DNA of 64,000 nt, from the NCBI RefSeq assembly GCF_000735605.1, contig NZ_JPKG01000056.1, forward strand, positions 37,151 through 101,150, read 5' to 3'. The stretch comes from Allobosea sp. LC85. GTDB lineage: Bacteria; Pseudomonadota; Alphaproteobacteria; Rhizobiales; Beijerinckiaceae. The position numbers were made by a program, and so were the translations under genes. This document shows positions 42,728 to 50,517 of this stretch, one piece after another. The notes below the pieces were generated by a model. That model saw only the letters and a list, made by a program, of their open reading frames with translations. It was not told the origin of the DNA and did not search any database. How positions within the stretch are numbered: position 1 is the first letter of the stretch; each line of letters begins with the position of its first letter.

Positions 42728-43606
42728 TTACTGCCCGGCGTCGACCGTTGGCTCGGGAAGGCTCTGCCGCTCGAGGCCGAATTTCTTCAGGGCCTGCTGA
42801 TAGGCGCCGTTCTTCATGACCATCGCGATTGCCTTGGCGACGGCGTCGCGCAGCTCGGTGTTCTTCTTGTCGAAGGCCAGGCCGAAAAGCGTCTTGTTCA
42901 GCGGTTCGCCGACGAACGCATAGGTATTCGGCTCGTCCGCCATGAGATAGGCGACGTATTCGGGGCCGAGCACCGCGGCGTCGAGCCGGCCCTGCTTGAG
43001 CTCCAGCCGCGTCGCGGTCGCACCGGCCGTGCCGTTGACGGTGATCGCGGGCTTGCCGGCGCCAGCGCAGTTCTTCTCGCTCCAGGCCGCCGTGACCGGC
43101 ATGTAGCTCGTGGTACGAGGGGCACCGACCGTCTTGCCGCACAGATCCGTGTTGCTCTTCAGCTCGCCGGCCTTGGCCGCCAGGGCGAAGGGCTGCGCGC
43201 CCGTGGCGAGATAGTCGACGAAGGTGAGCTTGTCGCGGCGCGACGGCAGGTCGCTGATCGCGGTGCCGATCATGTCGATGCGGCCGGTCGTCAGCGAAGT
43301 CATGAGCTGCTCGAAGCTCATCTCCTCCCATTTGACGGGGATACCGAGTTCCTTGGCGATGGCGTTGACGAGTTCGACATTGAAGCCGGCGCGCTCGTTG
43401 GTCTTCGGATCCTTGTACGCCATGGGCGGATAGGTCGTCTCGATGCCGACCACGATCTGCCCGGCAGCCTTGAGGGAGGCCGGCAACGCCGTCCCCGCCT
43501 GCTGGGCGCCAGCGGGCAGAGCAGTCGCAAGGCCGAGCGCCAGTGCGAGGGCGCTGGCCCGAAGATTTCGGTTGGCTGAGGTCTTGGCCATCATCTTGGC
43601 GGTCAT
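42728..43606 (-). CDS. polar amino acid ABC transporter substrate-binding protein (family 3), receptor 2
   Basis: Encodes 292 aa. Of two nearby ATGs, the one at 43606 has the better spaced GGGGA ribosome-binding site; the other is at 43612. A Sec signal with leading charges (MTAKMMAKTSANRNLRASAL) ends near PAGAQQ. The mature part shows TTYPPMAYKDPKTNERAGFN, VKWEEMSFEQLMTSLTTGR, DMIGTAISDLPSRRDKLTFV and AITVNGTAGATATRLELKQG, closely parallel to receptor 1 at 39115-39957. It is the first gene of the importer unit. Two receptors for one channel widen the range of ligands. Confidence 0.93.
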   Translation of the reverse strand: MTAKMMAKTSANRNLRASALALALGLATALPAGAQQAGTALPASLKAAGQIVVGIETTYPPMAYKDPKTNERAGFNVELVNAIAKELGIPVKWEEMSFEQLMTSLTTGRIDMIGTAISDLPSRRDKLTFVDYLATGAQPFALAAKAGELKSNTDLCGKTVGAPRTTSYMPVTAAWSEKNCAGAGKPAITVNGTAGATATRLELKQGRLDAAVLGPEYVAYLMADEPNTYAFVGEPLNKTLFGLAFDKKNTELRDAVAKAIAMVMKNGAYQQALKKFGLERQSLPEPTVDAGQ

Positions 43607-44360
43607 AGTCATTCCCCGTTTTGTTGCTTGCGAGCCGTGCCGCCCCGGCAAAGAGATGCCAGGGACAAGCACGCTCGAAGCGAAGGCACTTTTGGCCCTG
43701 CGCTGCAGCGATCTTAACGGGAGCCGCCACCAACGGGGCACGAGACGGGGCTCTCGCGCTATGATTTGTTTCCGGTCGCTATTCGGCGCAGTTATACGAT
43801 GGCGCCCCTGAAATCATCGGCTGTATGCCTTGAGGGACGCGCGCCCGGACCGGAAGGGCAACGCTGCAAGGAGCAATGCCCCGGTGGAGCCCGTTCCGAT
43901 CAGCTTGCACCGCAAGCTGATCGGAAAAACGGTCTCCATTCCAAAGTGAGAGACCGGTCGCCGGCCTCGGGCGCTGCGATCATCGCCCGATGCTCGGGCA
44001 GGCCCGCGCCAGATGGGGGCTCGCGGCCGTGATCGAACGGGCGCCATGAACCTTCTGCGCCATCATCGGCTCGCAAGCGGGACGCCCCTCCGCGCCGCGT
44101 GTTGCGATCACCTGCGGGACGGCGCCGGAGCGCCTCGGCATGATTCACGCCGAGCGGGCCACAGCCAATTCAGAGGGCAACAGCCCAGGCGGGAGAACGC
44201 GCTATCGCAACCCGGCGATGCCTTTCGCGTCCTTGTCGACGAATAATATGCAAGGCACTATCAACCTGCACTGCGCCGGGGCGACGGGCCTAAGCTGGAT
44301 CGCCCACCCGTGCCAGCGAAAGCCGGAGCATTCCGGGAACTGAACGAACAGGGGATAGCG
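43607..44360. other. divergent intergenic region with a hairpin
   Basis: This 754-base gap lies between the amino acid importer (minus) and the M24 peptidase (plus) and should contain both promoters. Short frames occur on both strands but none is recognised. A strong hairpin is at 43894-43926. An AGGGGAT ribosome-binding site at about 44350 serves the M24 start. Confidence 0.5.
43894..43926. repeat. perfect 15-bp stem hairpin
   Basis: TTCCGATCAGCTTGC (43894-43908) and GCAAGCTGATCGGAA (43912-43926) are fully complementary across the loop ACC. It is of the same general design as the palindrome at 4031-4078, though different in sequence. There is no T-tract following on either strand. Confidence 0.8.
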
Positions 44361-45572
44361 ATGACGATTGGGGTGGGAGGCTCGAGCTTCGAGGCGGAAC
44401 TCGCCAGGCTGAATCCGATGACGTCCGGCATCGAGCCGATCGCGGTCAACGAGTTCAAGGCACGCGTTGAGAAGGCGCAGAGCCTGCTGCGTGAACAGGG
44501 GCTGCAGGCGCTCTATCTCGATACCTCGGCCAACCTGCACTATTTCACCGGCATCGAGCTCAAGCTCAGCGAGCGGCTGCATGGCGCGATCGTCCCGGCC
44601 GAGGGCGAAATCGTCAATCTCAGCCCGGCCTTCGAGGAACCGAAGACGCGCGAATACATGAAGTTCGGCGACGATGTGCGGTGCTGGGAAGAGCATGAGG
44701 ACCCGACCGCGCTCGTCGTGGAGACGATCCGCAGCCTCGGCTATGACAGCGGCACGATCGCGCTCGATCCGCACACCCCCTTCTTCATCGCCGACGGACT
44801 GCGCAAGGCCGGCAACCGCTACAGTTTCGCGAGCGGCGGCCCGGTTGCCGCAACGTGCCGCCAGGTCAAATCGGCAGCCGAGATCGCCCTGATCCAGCGT
44901 GCCATGGACATCACCATGACGGTTCACCGGGCGGCGGCGCGGGCGCTGCGCGTGGGCGTGACGACGACGGAGCTGGTCGAATTCCTCGACCGCGCCCATC
45001 GCAAGCTCGGGGTGAGCCCGACCTTCGGCGCCGCGCAGTTCGGCGAGGCCACGGCCTATCCGCACGGCGTGCCCTATCCGCAGACGCTGACTGACGGCGA
45101 CATGGTGCTGATCGACATGGGAACCAAGGTCGGCGGCTATCACTCGGACATCACCCGCACCTATGTCTTCGGCGAACCGACGGAGCGTCAACGGGAGATC
45201 TGGAACCTGGAGAAGCGCGCACAGCTCGCCGGATTTGGGGCGGCCCTGCTCGGCGCGCCCTGCGAGGCCGTCGACCAGGCTGCGCGCGGCGTGATCGAGG
45301 CCGCCGGCTTCGGCCCCGGCTACAAGGTGCCGGGCCTGCCCCATCGCACCGGGCACGGTCTCGGCCTCGAGATCCACGAGGAGGCTTTCATGGTCAAGGG
45401 CAACCGCACGCCGCTGGCGGTGGGGATGTGCTTCTCGGTCGAGCCGATGATGTGCATCTACGGTGAATTCGGCGTTCGCCTCGAGGACATCGCCTATATG
45501 GCGGAAGACGGTGCGCGCTGGTTCACGCAGCCGGCCCATAGTGTGGACGATCCCTTCGGCTCCGCAGCCTGA
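44361..45572 (+). CDS. M24 family metallopeptidase (Xaa-Pro dipeptidase / creatinase-like)
   Basis: Encodes 403 aa from the ATG at 44361, which has an AGGGGAT ribosome-binding site. The N-terminal creatinase/prolidase domain contains ALYLDTSANLHYFTGIELK near residue 50. The C-terminal pita-bread domain has the five metal ligands: MVLIDMGTK (Asp), YHSDITRTYV (Asp), LPHRTGHGLGLEIHEE (His), FSVEPMMC (Glu) and VRLEDIAYM (Glu). It is cytoplasmic. All ligands being present favours a metal peptidase; creatinase itself lacks several of them. Placed after the importer and the amide-hydrolysing genes, it would release amino acids from proline-containing dipeptides. Confidence 0.92.
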   Translation: MTIGVGGSSFEAELARLNPMTSGIEPIAVNEFKARVEKAQSLLREQGLQALYLDTSANLHYFTGIELKLSERLHGAIVPAEGEIVNLSPAFEEPKTREYMKFGDDVRCWEEHEDPTALVVETIRSLGYDSGTIALDPHTPFFIADGLRKAGNRYSFASGGPVAATCRQVKSAAEIALIQRAMDITMTVHRAAARALRVGVTTTELVEFLDRAHRKLGVSPTFGAAQFGEATAYPHGVPYPQTLTDGDMVLIDMGTKVGGYHSDITRTYVFGEPTERQREIWNLEKRAQLAGFGAALLGAPCEAVDQAARGVIEAAGFGPGYKVPGLPHRTGHGLGLEIHEEAFMVKGNRTPLAVGMCFSVEPMMCIYGEFGVRLEDIAYMAEDGARWFTQPAHSVDDPFGSAA

Positions 45573-45713
45573 GCCTCACGCGGCCGGTTAACCGTCCGCC
45601 GGCGTCGCGATCGACTCGGCACGCCTGCCCGTGACATGGCTGCGGGCGTGTCGTCCGGCAGAATACCGGCGCGGTCTGCGCGCGCTGTCGACGCATTTGG
45701 GAGACGCCGGACA

Positions 45714-45992
45714 GTGAAACGCGCGGCCGCCATGATCGCCTTCGTCATTCTCGGGACAACGCCGGCGATCGCTCAATCGAGCCCGACCTACCAGGCATTG
45801 GAGCAGCTCGGCTATCGCTACGTGGCCAAGGACCAGCCCGGCTTCGTGAGCTGGTGCTCGTGGGTCTATGTGCGCCGCTGTTCCGACCCCGTCTATTACT
45901 GCAGTTGTGGCGGGCAGAGTCGAAATTACGGTCGCTGCGATATCGTCTCGCAGAGAGTTGCGGCGCACTACCAACGCTATTGTCAGCGTTGA
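45714..45992 (+). CDS. small secreted cysteine-rich hypothetical protein
   Basis: Encodes about 92 aa starting at a GTG (45714) with GGGAGACG upstream; the signal peptide is MKRAAAMIAFVILGTTPAIA with cleavage before QSS. An ATG at 45732 is an alternative. The mature part of about 72 residues has SWCSWVYVRRC, then VYYCSCGGQ and later GRC and YCQR, six to seven Cys likely forming disulphides in the periplasm. Aromatic residues are unusually common. I do not recognise the family. The gene is single, after the M24 peptidase gene on the same strand. Confidence 0.6.
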   Translation: MKRAAAMIAFVILGTTPAIAQSSPTYQALEQLGYRYVAKDQPGFVSWCSWVYVRRCSDPVYYCSCGGQSRNYGRCDIVSQRVAAHYQRYCQR

Positions 45993-46271
45993 GAACGGGC
46001 CAGGCTTGAGTGCGACGTCAGCGCGGATGAGTGGATCTCAGGCGCTGACGCCGCTCCGCTCAGGAGTTCTAGTCATCACGATTGTCGGAGCATGTGTAGC
46101 CGACAAAGCACGAACTCGAATTCTGGGTCCTGACCCAGGCGGGCGCGAGATACATGTCCTCCGCACAGAACGCGGAATCCTTTACGTACCGATTGAAGAT
46201 GTTGGGGCCCGAGGAACCGCCGGTCGAGCGCGGGCGTTGGCAGGGAAGCAGCGTCCCGAACGGAGCCGGCC

Positions 46272-46760
46272 ATGGTCAAAACCTTCCATGTCTTCACCTT
46301 GCTGCTCGTCGCGATTGCCATGGCGCTCTCGCTGGCGCACGCGCTCGAATTCCCGGGCAAGCTGCGCCTGTCGCGCGATGCCTATATCGAGGTCCAGTCG
46401 ATCTATTATCCGGGCTTCACCCTTGGCGGCATGGTCGGCGATGCCGGCGGCCTCCTGGCTCTGGCTATCCTCACCTGGCTGCTGCGCGACGCCGGCAGCG
46501 CCTTCTGGTGGCTGATTGCAGCTTTCGCGCTGCTCGCCGCGATGAATCTGGTCTATTGGGTGCTGATCCATCCGGTGAACGGCTTCTGGCTGCGCGATAC
46601 CGACCTCGGCAAGTTCGGCGGCAGCTTCTTCTCGATCCCGCTGGGAGATGATCAGCGCAGCTGGACCCGGCTGCGCGACATCTGGGAGTATTCCCATCTC
46701 GCCCGAGCCGTTCTCGCGATGGGAAGCTTCCTCGCGACCGCAATCGCGCTCACCGCCTGA
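46272..46760 (+). CDS. DUF1772 (anthrone-oxygenase-like) membrane protein
   Basis: Encodes 162 aa. Four hydrophobic segments are visible: FTLLLVAIAMALSLAHAL at the N-terminus, GLLALAILTWLL around residue 62, FWWLIAAFALLAAMNLVYWV around residue 80, and ARAVLAMGSFLATAIAL at the end. The pattern of LAHALEFPGK after the first helix and the Trp/Arg-rich IWEYSHLARA before the last helix resemble DUF1772 proteins. The function of bacterial members is not established. The gene is isolated, with a repeat of type B just downstream. Confidence 0.7.
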   Translation: MVKTFHVFTLLLVAIAMALSLAHALEFPGKLRLSRDAYIEVQSIYYPGFTLGGMVGDAGGLLALAILTWLLRDAGSAFWWLIAAFALLAAMNLVYWVLIHPVNGFWLRDTDLGKFGGSFFSIPLGDDQRSWTRLRDIWEYSHLARAVLAMGSFLATAIALTA

Positions 46761-46812
46761 CCGTGGCCCCATCGCGGACAAGCAGCCCGACCGGAGCGAA
46801 GCGGAGGCCTCC

Positions 46813-46888
46813 CGAACTTCAGCAATCCACCCGTCTCGAACGTTGGAGGCGCGCCGTCGCTCCTTCCGGAAACGACCCAAAGCGGACA
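46813..46888. repeat. dispersed repeat B, copy 1
   Basis: Starts CGAACTTCAGCAATCCACCC and ends CTTCCGGAAACGACCCAAAG plus CGGACA. It aligns over its full length with 47438-47513 and in part with 7403-7438 and 49029-49060. Reverse-strand frames crossing these blocks share a spurious GRFRK-type start, which shows that those frames are made by the repeat and not genes. Confidence 0.85.
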
Positions 46889-46898
46889 CCGCTAGCTC

Positions 46899-47345
46899 TC
46901 AGCAATTCGCTCGCACGAAGGCTCGCCGCTTCTCGGGTTCCCGAGCAATAGTCCCGTCGCCTGGCCGCAGCTCGATCAAGACGAGCCAATCAAGTCGGCA
47001 GCCTTCCGGAGTGTAGCCCGCTGCATTGTTGCGGCAAACGTAGATGTCCGGACTCCCAAATTCATAAAGCGTTGAACAGGCAAATCTCGCAGCCTTGAGC
47101 GCTTCATTTACAGGGCTTTTCGGGCCCTTTTGACCCCTCTTCACGCGATACGGAGAGAGAACATCGTTCAAAATGTCAGTTGCGCTTTGAATGGGGCGCC
47201 CCTGTTGATCATACTGAAGAGTTGCGAGCCGTTCGGCGAACGGGCCGGTTGGAGGCATAAAGCTCGCTTGGAAGGCGCGACTGCTGGTCAGCAATATCGC
47301 GCAGAAGCCTATTATCCCACTCCACGCGATCAAGCGGACATTCAT
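46899..47345 (-). CDS. hypothetical exported protein, about 148 aa
   Basis: I do not recognise this protein. It has an N-terminal hydrophobic segment (VRLIAWSGIIGFCAILLTSS) that can be a signal peptide or anchor, followed by a soluble domain of about 120 residues with four Cys (FACSTLYEF, IYVCRNNAAG, GCRLDW and the terminal C). The Cys spacing suggests two disulphides and a periplasmic place. Codon use looks natural. It lies between two copies of repeat B, and the last residues are close to the first copy. No neighbour suggests its role. Confidence 0.65.
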   Translation of the reverse strand: MNVRLIAWSGIIGFCAILLTSSRAFQASFMPPTGPFAERLATLQYDQQGRPIQSATDILNDVLSPYRVKRGQKGPKSPVNEALKAARFACSTLYEFGSPDIYVCRNNAAGYTPEGCRLDWLVLIELRPGDGTIAREPEKRRAFVRANC

Positions 47346-47437
47346 GGCGACGATAGGCCTCTTTCTGCTTGTCGCACTTCGTCCAGCAGAATGATTCCGT
47401 CAAGATTTGTGACAAATCGTGGTTGATGGACTTGGCT

Positions 47438-47513
47438 CGAACTTCGGCTCCCCACCCAACTAAGACGTTGGCGGCGCGTCGTCGCCACTTCCGGAATCGA
47501 CCCAACTGAGACA
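47438..47513. repeat. dispersed repeat B, copy 2
   Basis: CGAACTTCGGCTCCCCACCC up to CGACCCAACTGAGACA, the same layout as 46813-46888 in the same orientation. It is upstream of the TrpX-like binding protein, within a gap of about 280 bases that shows no gene. Confidence 0.85.
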
Positions 47514-47627
47514 TTCGCGATGAAGCGCTTGACGGTCGAGATGTGCCCCGTGGGAGACATTCGACCGCTTGGACCTTTATCGCGTAATCGCTTACGCTCG
47601 GGTTGAGAGCATCGGGCATGACAGGCA

Positions 47628-48611
47628 ATGCAGCGGCGCGAGTTCATGTCGCTTGTCGGTGGAGCGGCGGCGGCGTGGCCGCTCGCTGCGGATGCTCAGA
47701 GGCCGGCGATGCCCGTAATCGGGGTTCTTGAGAGTGGGTCTGCGACGTCCACAACGAGCCTTTCGGCCGAATTCCACGCCGGGCTAAAGGAGTCTGGTTT
47801 CGTCGAAGGACGGAACGTCACGATCGAATACCGGAGGGCGGAAGCGCAATATGATCGGCTGCCGGCATTTGCGGCTGAGCTGGTTGGCAGACGAGTGGCC
47901 GTGATCGTTGCGAGTGGCGCAACCGTCTCACCCCTTGCGGCTCAAGCGGCAACCAAGATCATTCCGATCGTGTTTTTGATGGGGACCGATCCGGTCCAAA
48001 CCGGCCTCGTCGCCAGCCTGAGCCGGCCGGGCGGAAATATGACCGGCGTTACCGTATTCGGTAGCGAAATTCTGTCAAAGCAATTGGAAATACTCCGTGA
48101 GCTGGTGCCGAAGGCAAGAGCCATCGCCATGCTGGTAAATCCCAACAATCCAACTCACCTGGGCGGTAAAGCCCGTTGGCAAATTTTTGCCGACGCCATC
48201 GGAGTACCCATCGAGTCTGTCAGCGCCAGCACCGAAAGCGAGTTCGAGTCGGCCATCGCTAGTCTTGCCGAAAAGCAGGTCGAAGCGATCAATGTTGTCC
48301 CGGACACTTTGTTCGGAAGCTACCGAGACAGTCTCATCGCCGTACTCGCGCGCCATGCGATGCCCGCGATGTTCCCTTTCCGGGAAGCCACCGTGGCCGG
48401 AGCGCTCATCAGCTATGGGAGTAACTACGCGAGCGCGCTTCGCCTGGTCGGCATCTATGTCGGCCGAATTCTCAAGGGCGAGAAGCCAGCCGACTTGCCA
48501 GTGTTGCTGCCGACCAAGTTCGATCTCGTCATCAATCTCAAAACGGCGAAAGCGCTGGGCCTCACGGTGCCAATCACGCTCCTCGCACAGGCAACTGAGG
48601 TCATTGAATGA
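47628..48611 (+). CDS. TrpX/YtrF-like ABC substrate-binding protein (PF04392 type), orphan
   Basis: Encodes 327 aa. The N-terminus MQRREFMSLVGGAAAAWPLA, cleaved after ADAQ, is the common Tat-like signal of this group. The mature domain has PVIGVLESGSA, FVEGRNVTIEYRRAEAQYDR around residue 60, VFLMGTDPVQTGLVASLSRP around residue 110 and GGNMTGVTV, all typical for the ABC_sub_bind family, related to tryptophan receptor TrpX. Rhizobiales often carry many paralogues with no adjacent permease, as here. The ligand is unknown. It ends 10 bases before a run of unrelated small genes. Confidence 0.9.
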   Translation: MQRREFMSLVGGAAAAWPLAADAQRPAMPVIGVLESGSATSTTSLSAEFHAGLKESGFVEGRNVTIEYRRAEAQYDRLPAFAAELVGRRVAVIVASGATVSPLAAQAATKIIPIVFLMGTDPVQTGLVASLSRPGGNMTGVTVFGSEILSKQLEILRELVPKARAIAMLVNPNNPTHLGGKARWQIFADAIGVPIESVSASTESEFESAIASLAEKQVEAINVVPDTLFGSYRDSLIAVLARHAMPAMFPFREATVAGALISYGSNYASALRLVGIYVGRILKGEKPADLPVLLPTKFDLVINLKTAKALGLTVPITLLAQATEVIE

Positions 48612-48749
48612 TGTCGGCTATTGGGCACGAACCGGCCCAGCCGGGATAGCGGGGCCAAACTCTGCAAACCACGCATGCCGGTCGTTGCAGAAGAGTTTTA
48701 CATCGGCCCGCGCTTTGCCAAGCTGTCCGAGTTGTGCGGAGGTAATTCA

Positions 48750-49007
48750 ATGCTTAGTCGCATTCTTGATTTTCTAAATCCGCTCCATAGCGCTGAAACC
48801 ATCAATAAACGATACTTTGGAGGACTGTTAGTTCAGTTGGTTCGCCTAAAAGGTGATGCGAAAGTGGTGTTTATGATGCCTCGCGACTTCGACGAAAGTG
48901 GCGGCAACCTCGACGGCTATCCGGTCATTTTGCCTCCGGAGACATTGGACGGGATGATAGCGTTTCTTCAGGAATGCAGGGAGGCAGTTGGTCGGAATCG
49001 TCCATGA
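48750..49007 (+). CDS. small hypothetical protein, 85 aa
   Basis: I do not recognise it. The ATG at 48750 is chosen because an exact GGAGGT ribosome-binding site lies at 48738-48743, which is the best reason to believe the gene is real; the frame is open further upstream without a comparable site. The protein begins MLSRILDFLNPLHSAETINK and has a central hydrophobic stretch VVFMMPRDF and a C-terminal helix MIAFLQECREAVG. No signal peptide or membrane span is clear. Confidence 0.55.
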   Translation: MLSRILDFLNPLHSAETINKRYFGGLLVQLVRLKGDAKVVFMMPRDFDESGGNLDGYPVILPPETLDGMIAFLQECREAVGRNRP

Positions 49008-49028
49008 CGGCTTCCGTCCCTTATCTGA

Positions 49029-49060
49029 TCGCCCCTTCCGAAAACGACCCGTTGCCGACA
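49029..49060. repeat. partial copy of dispersed repeat B
   Basis: CCCCTTCCGAAAACGACCCG followed by TTGCCGACATT corresponds to the right half of 46813-46888. It lies between two small unknown genes. Confidence 0.5.
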
Positions 49061-49145
49061 TTGACGGTACGACAAGTTTGAGGCGACCATCTAAGATGAA
49101 AGGCGGGGCTTTCTACCGTCTCTAACCGAAGCAGCGGAGAGCCGC

Positions 49146-49484
49146 TTGAGACTTGGCTTTAATCTTCGCGGCGACCTCGCCAAGCTCGGCGATGATGAAC
49201 TTGCTGACCAACTTGAAAAATGTATCGCCTATCGGGAATGGCTTGCGTCGCGTGCTGGCGACGCTCCCAACCGATGGCTGTACAAGACGGGCTTGGCGAT
49301 GCCCTTCGGCAGAGGCCCCTTGCACGCCCGCATTTTTTATCGCGTCATGGGCCTCCTATATGGCGGCCCTTTGAAAGGGCGCTCTCTGGGCGACCTTTAC
49401 GTCGTGGATTGTGAGGTCAAGGACATCATGGATGAACTCAAACGCCGGGTGAATGCCGCTCGCCGGCTTCGCCTCAGCCGCTGA
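49146..49484 (+). CDS. hypothetical protein, 112 aa
   Basis: I do not recognise this protein. The start is a TTG at 49146 after GGAGAG (49135-49140); no ATG is available near. The sequence is amphipathic and basic (MRLGFNLRGDLAKLGDDELA then DQLEKCIAYREWLASR), with a central aromatic RIFYRVMGLLYGG and a basic C-terminus RRVNAARRLRLSR. No catalytic motif or signal peptide is visible. It could be a small DNA-binding or unknown soluble protein. Confidence 0.5.
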   Translation: MRLGFNLRGDLAKLGDDELADQLEKCIAYREWLASRAGDAPNRWLYKTGLAMPFGRGPLHARIFYRVMGLLYGGPLKGRSLGDLYVVDCEVKDIMDELKRRVNAARRLRLSR

Positions 49485-49534
49485 TCAATGGTTGCTCTCG
49501 GCCCTTAGCGGCCCTGGCTCGATCTGGATCATGG

Positions 49535-49702
49535 CTACGGCACGAGCGTTCTGGGGACGTAAACCTGTCCCATCTGCCGATAACCGACCTCCACCGCAAC
49601 GATACAGAAAATGCCGAATGCCACGGCCAAGACGATGGCTGTTGCAATCATCCGCCTTGCAGATCGGCCAGGGTCGGATGTGGTTTGCTGCCGTCGCGCC
49701 AT
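49535..49702 (-). CDS. small single-span membrane protein, 55 aa
   Basis: The frame begins MARRQQTTSDPGRSARRMIA, followed by a hydrophobic span TAIVLAVAFGIFCIVAVEV and a short tail ending VPRTLVP. The ATG at 49702 has an AAGG-type ribosome-binding site. A basic N-terminus and an uninterrupted 18-residue span suggest a type II membrane protein. The frame extends 23 codons upstream but that part lacks features. No family is recognised. Confidence 0.45.
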   Translation of the reverse strand: MARRQQTTSDPGRSARRMIATAIVLAVAFGIFCIVAVEVGYRQMGQVYVPRTLVP

Positions 49703-49826
49703 ATACCTTTTCCACGATGAGGTTCTTGCGTCCGCGAGGATAGCAGATGCCGCTACAATGTGTGTCCGCATTCCACACTCATGCCGGTCATTGCGTCGAC
49801 GCGGACCCGTCGGGCGAGTTGCGTGA

Positions 49827-50357
49827 TCAGGCAGGAACGTAGGTCAACCTGACCACGTCATCGCCAATCAGATCGCTGGCCACAAAGCGAAGCGGCGGCC
49901 GGGGGCCGGCGAAGAATGGCTTGCCGTGACCAAGCACGAACGGTTGCAGGTAGAGTTGATACTCATCGATCAGACCAAGATCGGTCAGGCTTCGTGCCAG
50001 GTTTGGTCCGGAGACTGAAATCTCCCCAACGAGCTCGGCCTTCAGCCCCCGTATCACCGCCTCGACGTCATCCCCGACAAGCGTGGCGTTGGGGCCGACC
50101 GACTTCAGCGAGCGCGACACACCCCATTTCGGTTGGCCCCGCCACGCCGCCGCGAAGTCGCGTCGCTCCGCGTCCCACTCAGGACGGTCTTCGTCCCAAT
50201 ACCGCATGACCTCGTACATGCCGCGACCGTACACACTGCCCGCCAGGCCGCGCACCTGCTCCATCCAGTGACGAAAGATCGTGGGGCCGGACGGCATCTC
50301 CAGGTGGTCGACATAGCCGTCGAGGGACTGGTTCATTCTGAAAATGAGCTTCGCCAT
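49827..50357 (-). CDS. dihydrofolate reductase family protein (RibD C-terminal fold)
   Basis: Encodes 176 aa from the ATG at 50357. The start MAKLIFRMNQSLDGYVDH is the first strand and loop of the RibD_C/DHFR-like fold, followed by VYGRGMYEVMRYW around residue 45, EISVSGPNLARSL around residue 115, and the C-terminal LQPFVLGHGKPFF around residue 140. Family members bind NADPH and reduce diverse substrates; this stand-alone group (YwjB/YyaP-like) has no firm assignment. It is cytoplasmic. It lies 160 bases from the NmrA-type gene on the same strand, so the two may share a transcript. Confidence 0.85.
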   Translation of the reverse strand: MAKLIFRMNQSLDGYVDHLEMPSGPTIFRHWMEQVRGLAGSVYGRGMYEVMRYWDEDRPEWDAERRDFAAAWRGQPKWGVSRSLKSVGPNATLVGDDVEAVIRGLKAELVGEISVSGPNLARSLTDLGLIDEYQLYLQPFVLGHGKPFFAGPRPPLRFVASDLIGDDVVRLTYVPA

Positions 50358-50517
50358 GCTGTACGGATCCGGCACTCAAGAGCAAAAGCCAGATTGATCC
50401 AACGTCGCCGACTTGATCAATACTCCCTGCCACATGGGGACGTTTGGAGCCTCTCACCAGAACCGCATCGGCATAGGAGGACCGAATGCAGGTCAACTGT
50501 GGAAACGGATGGGCCCG

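Noticed and set aside
39945..42800. 951-codon plus-strand open frame
   Set aside because: Antisense over the amino acid ATPase, permease and oxidoreductase genes; no domain features.
43607..44360. Small RNA or extra gene in the 750-base gap
   Set aside because: Only a hairpin without T-tract is visible and no frame has support; nothing further can be claimed.
46182..46889. 235-codon minus-strand frame starting MSALGRFRK
   Set aside because: Its start comes from repeat B and the rest is antisense to the DUF1772 gene; the same false start recurs at 47209-47628 and 48846-49061.
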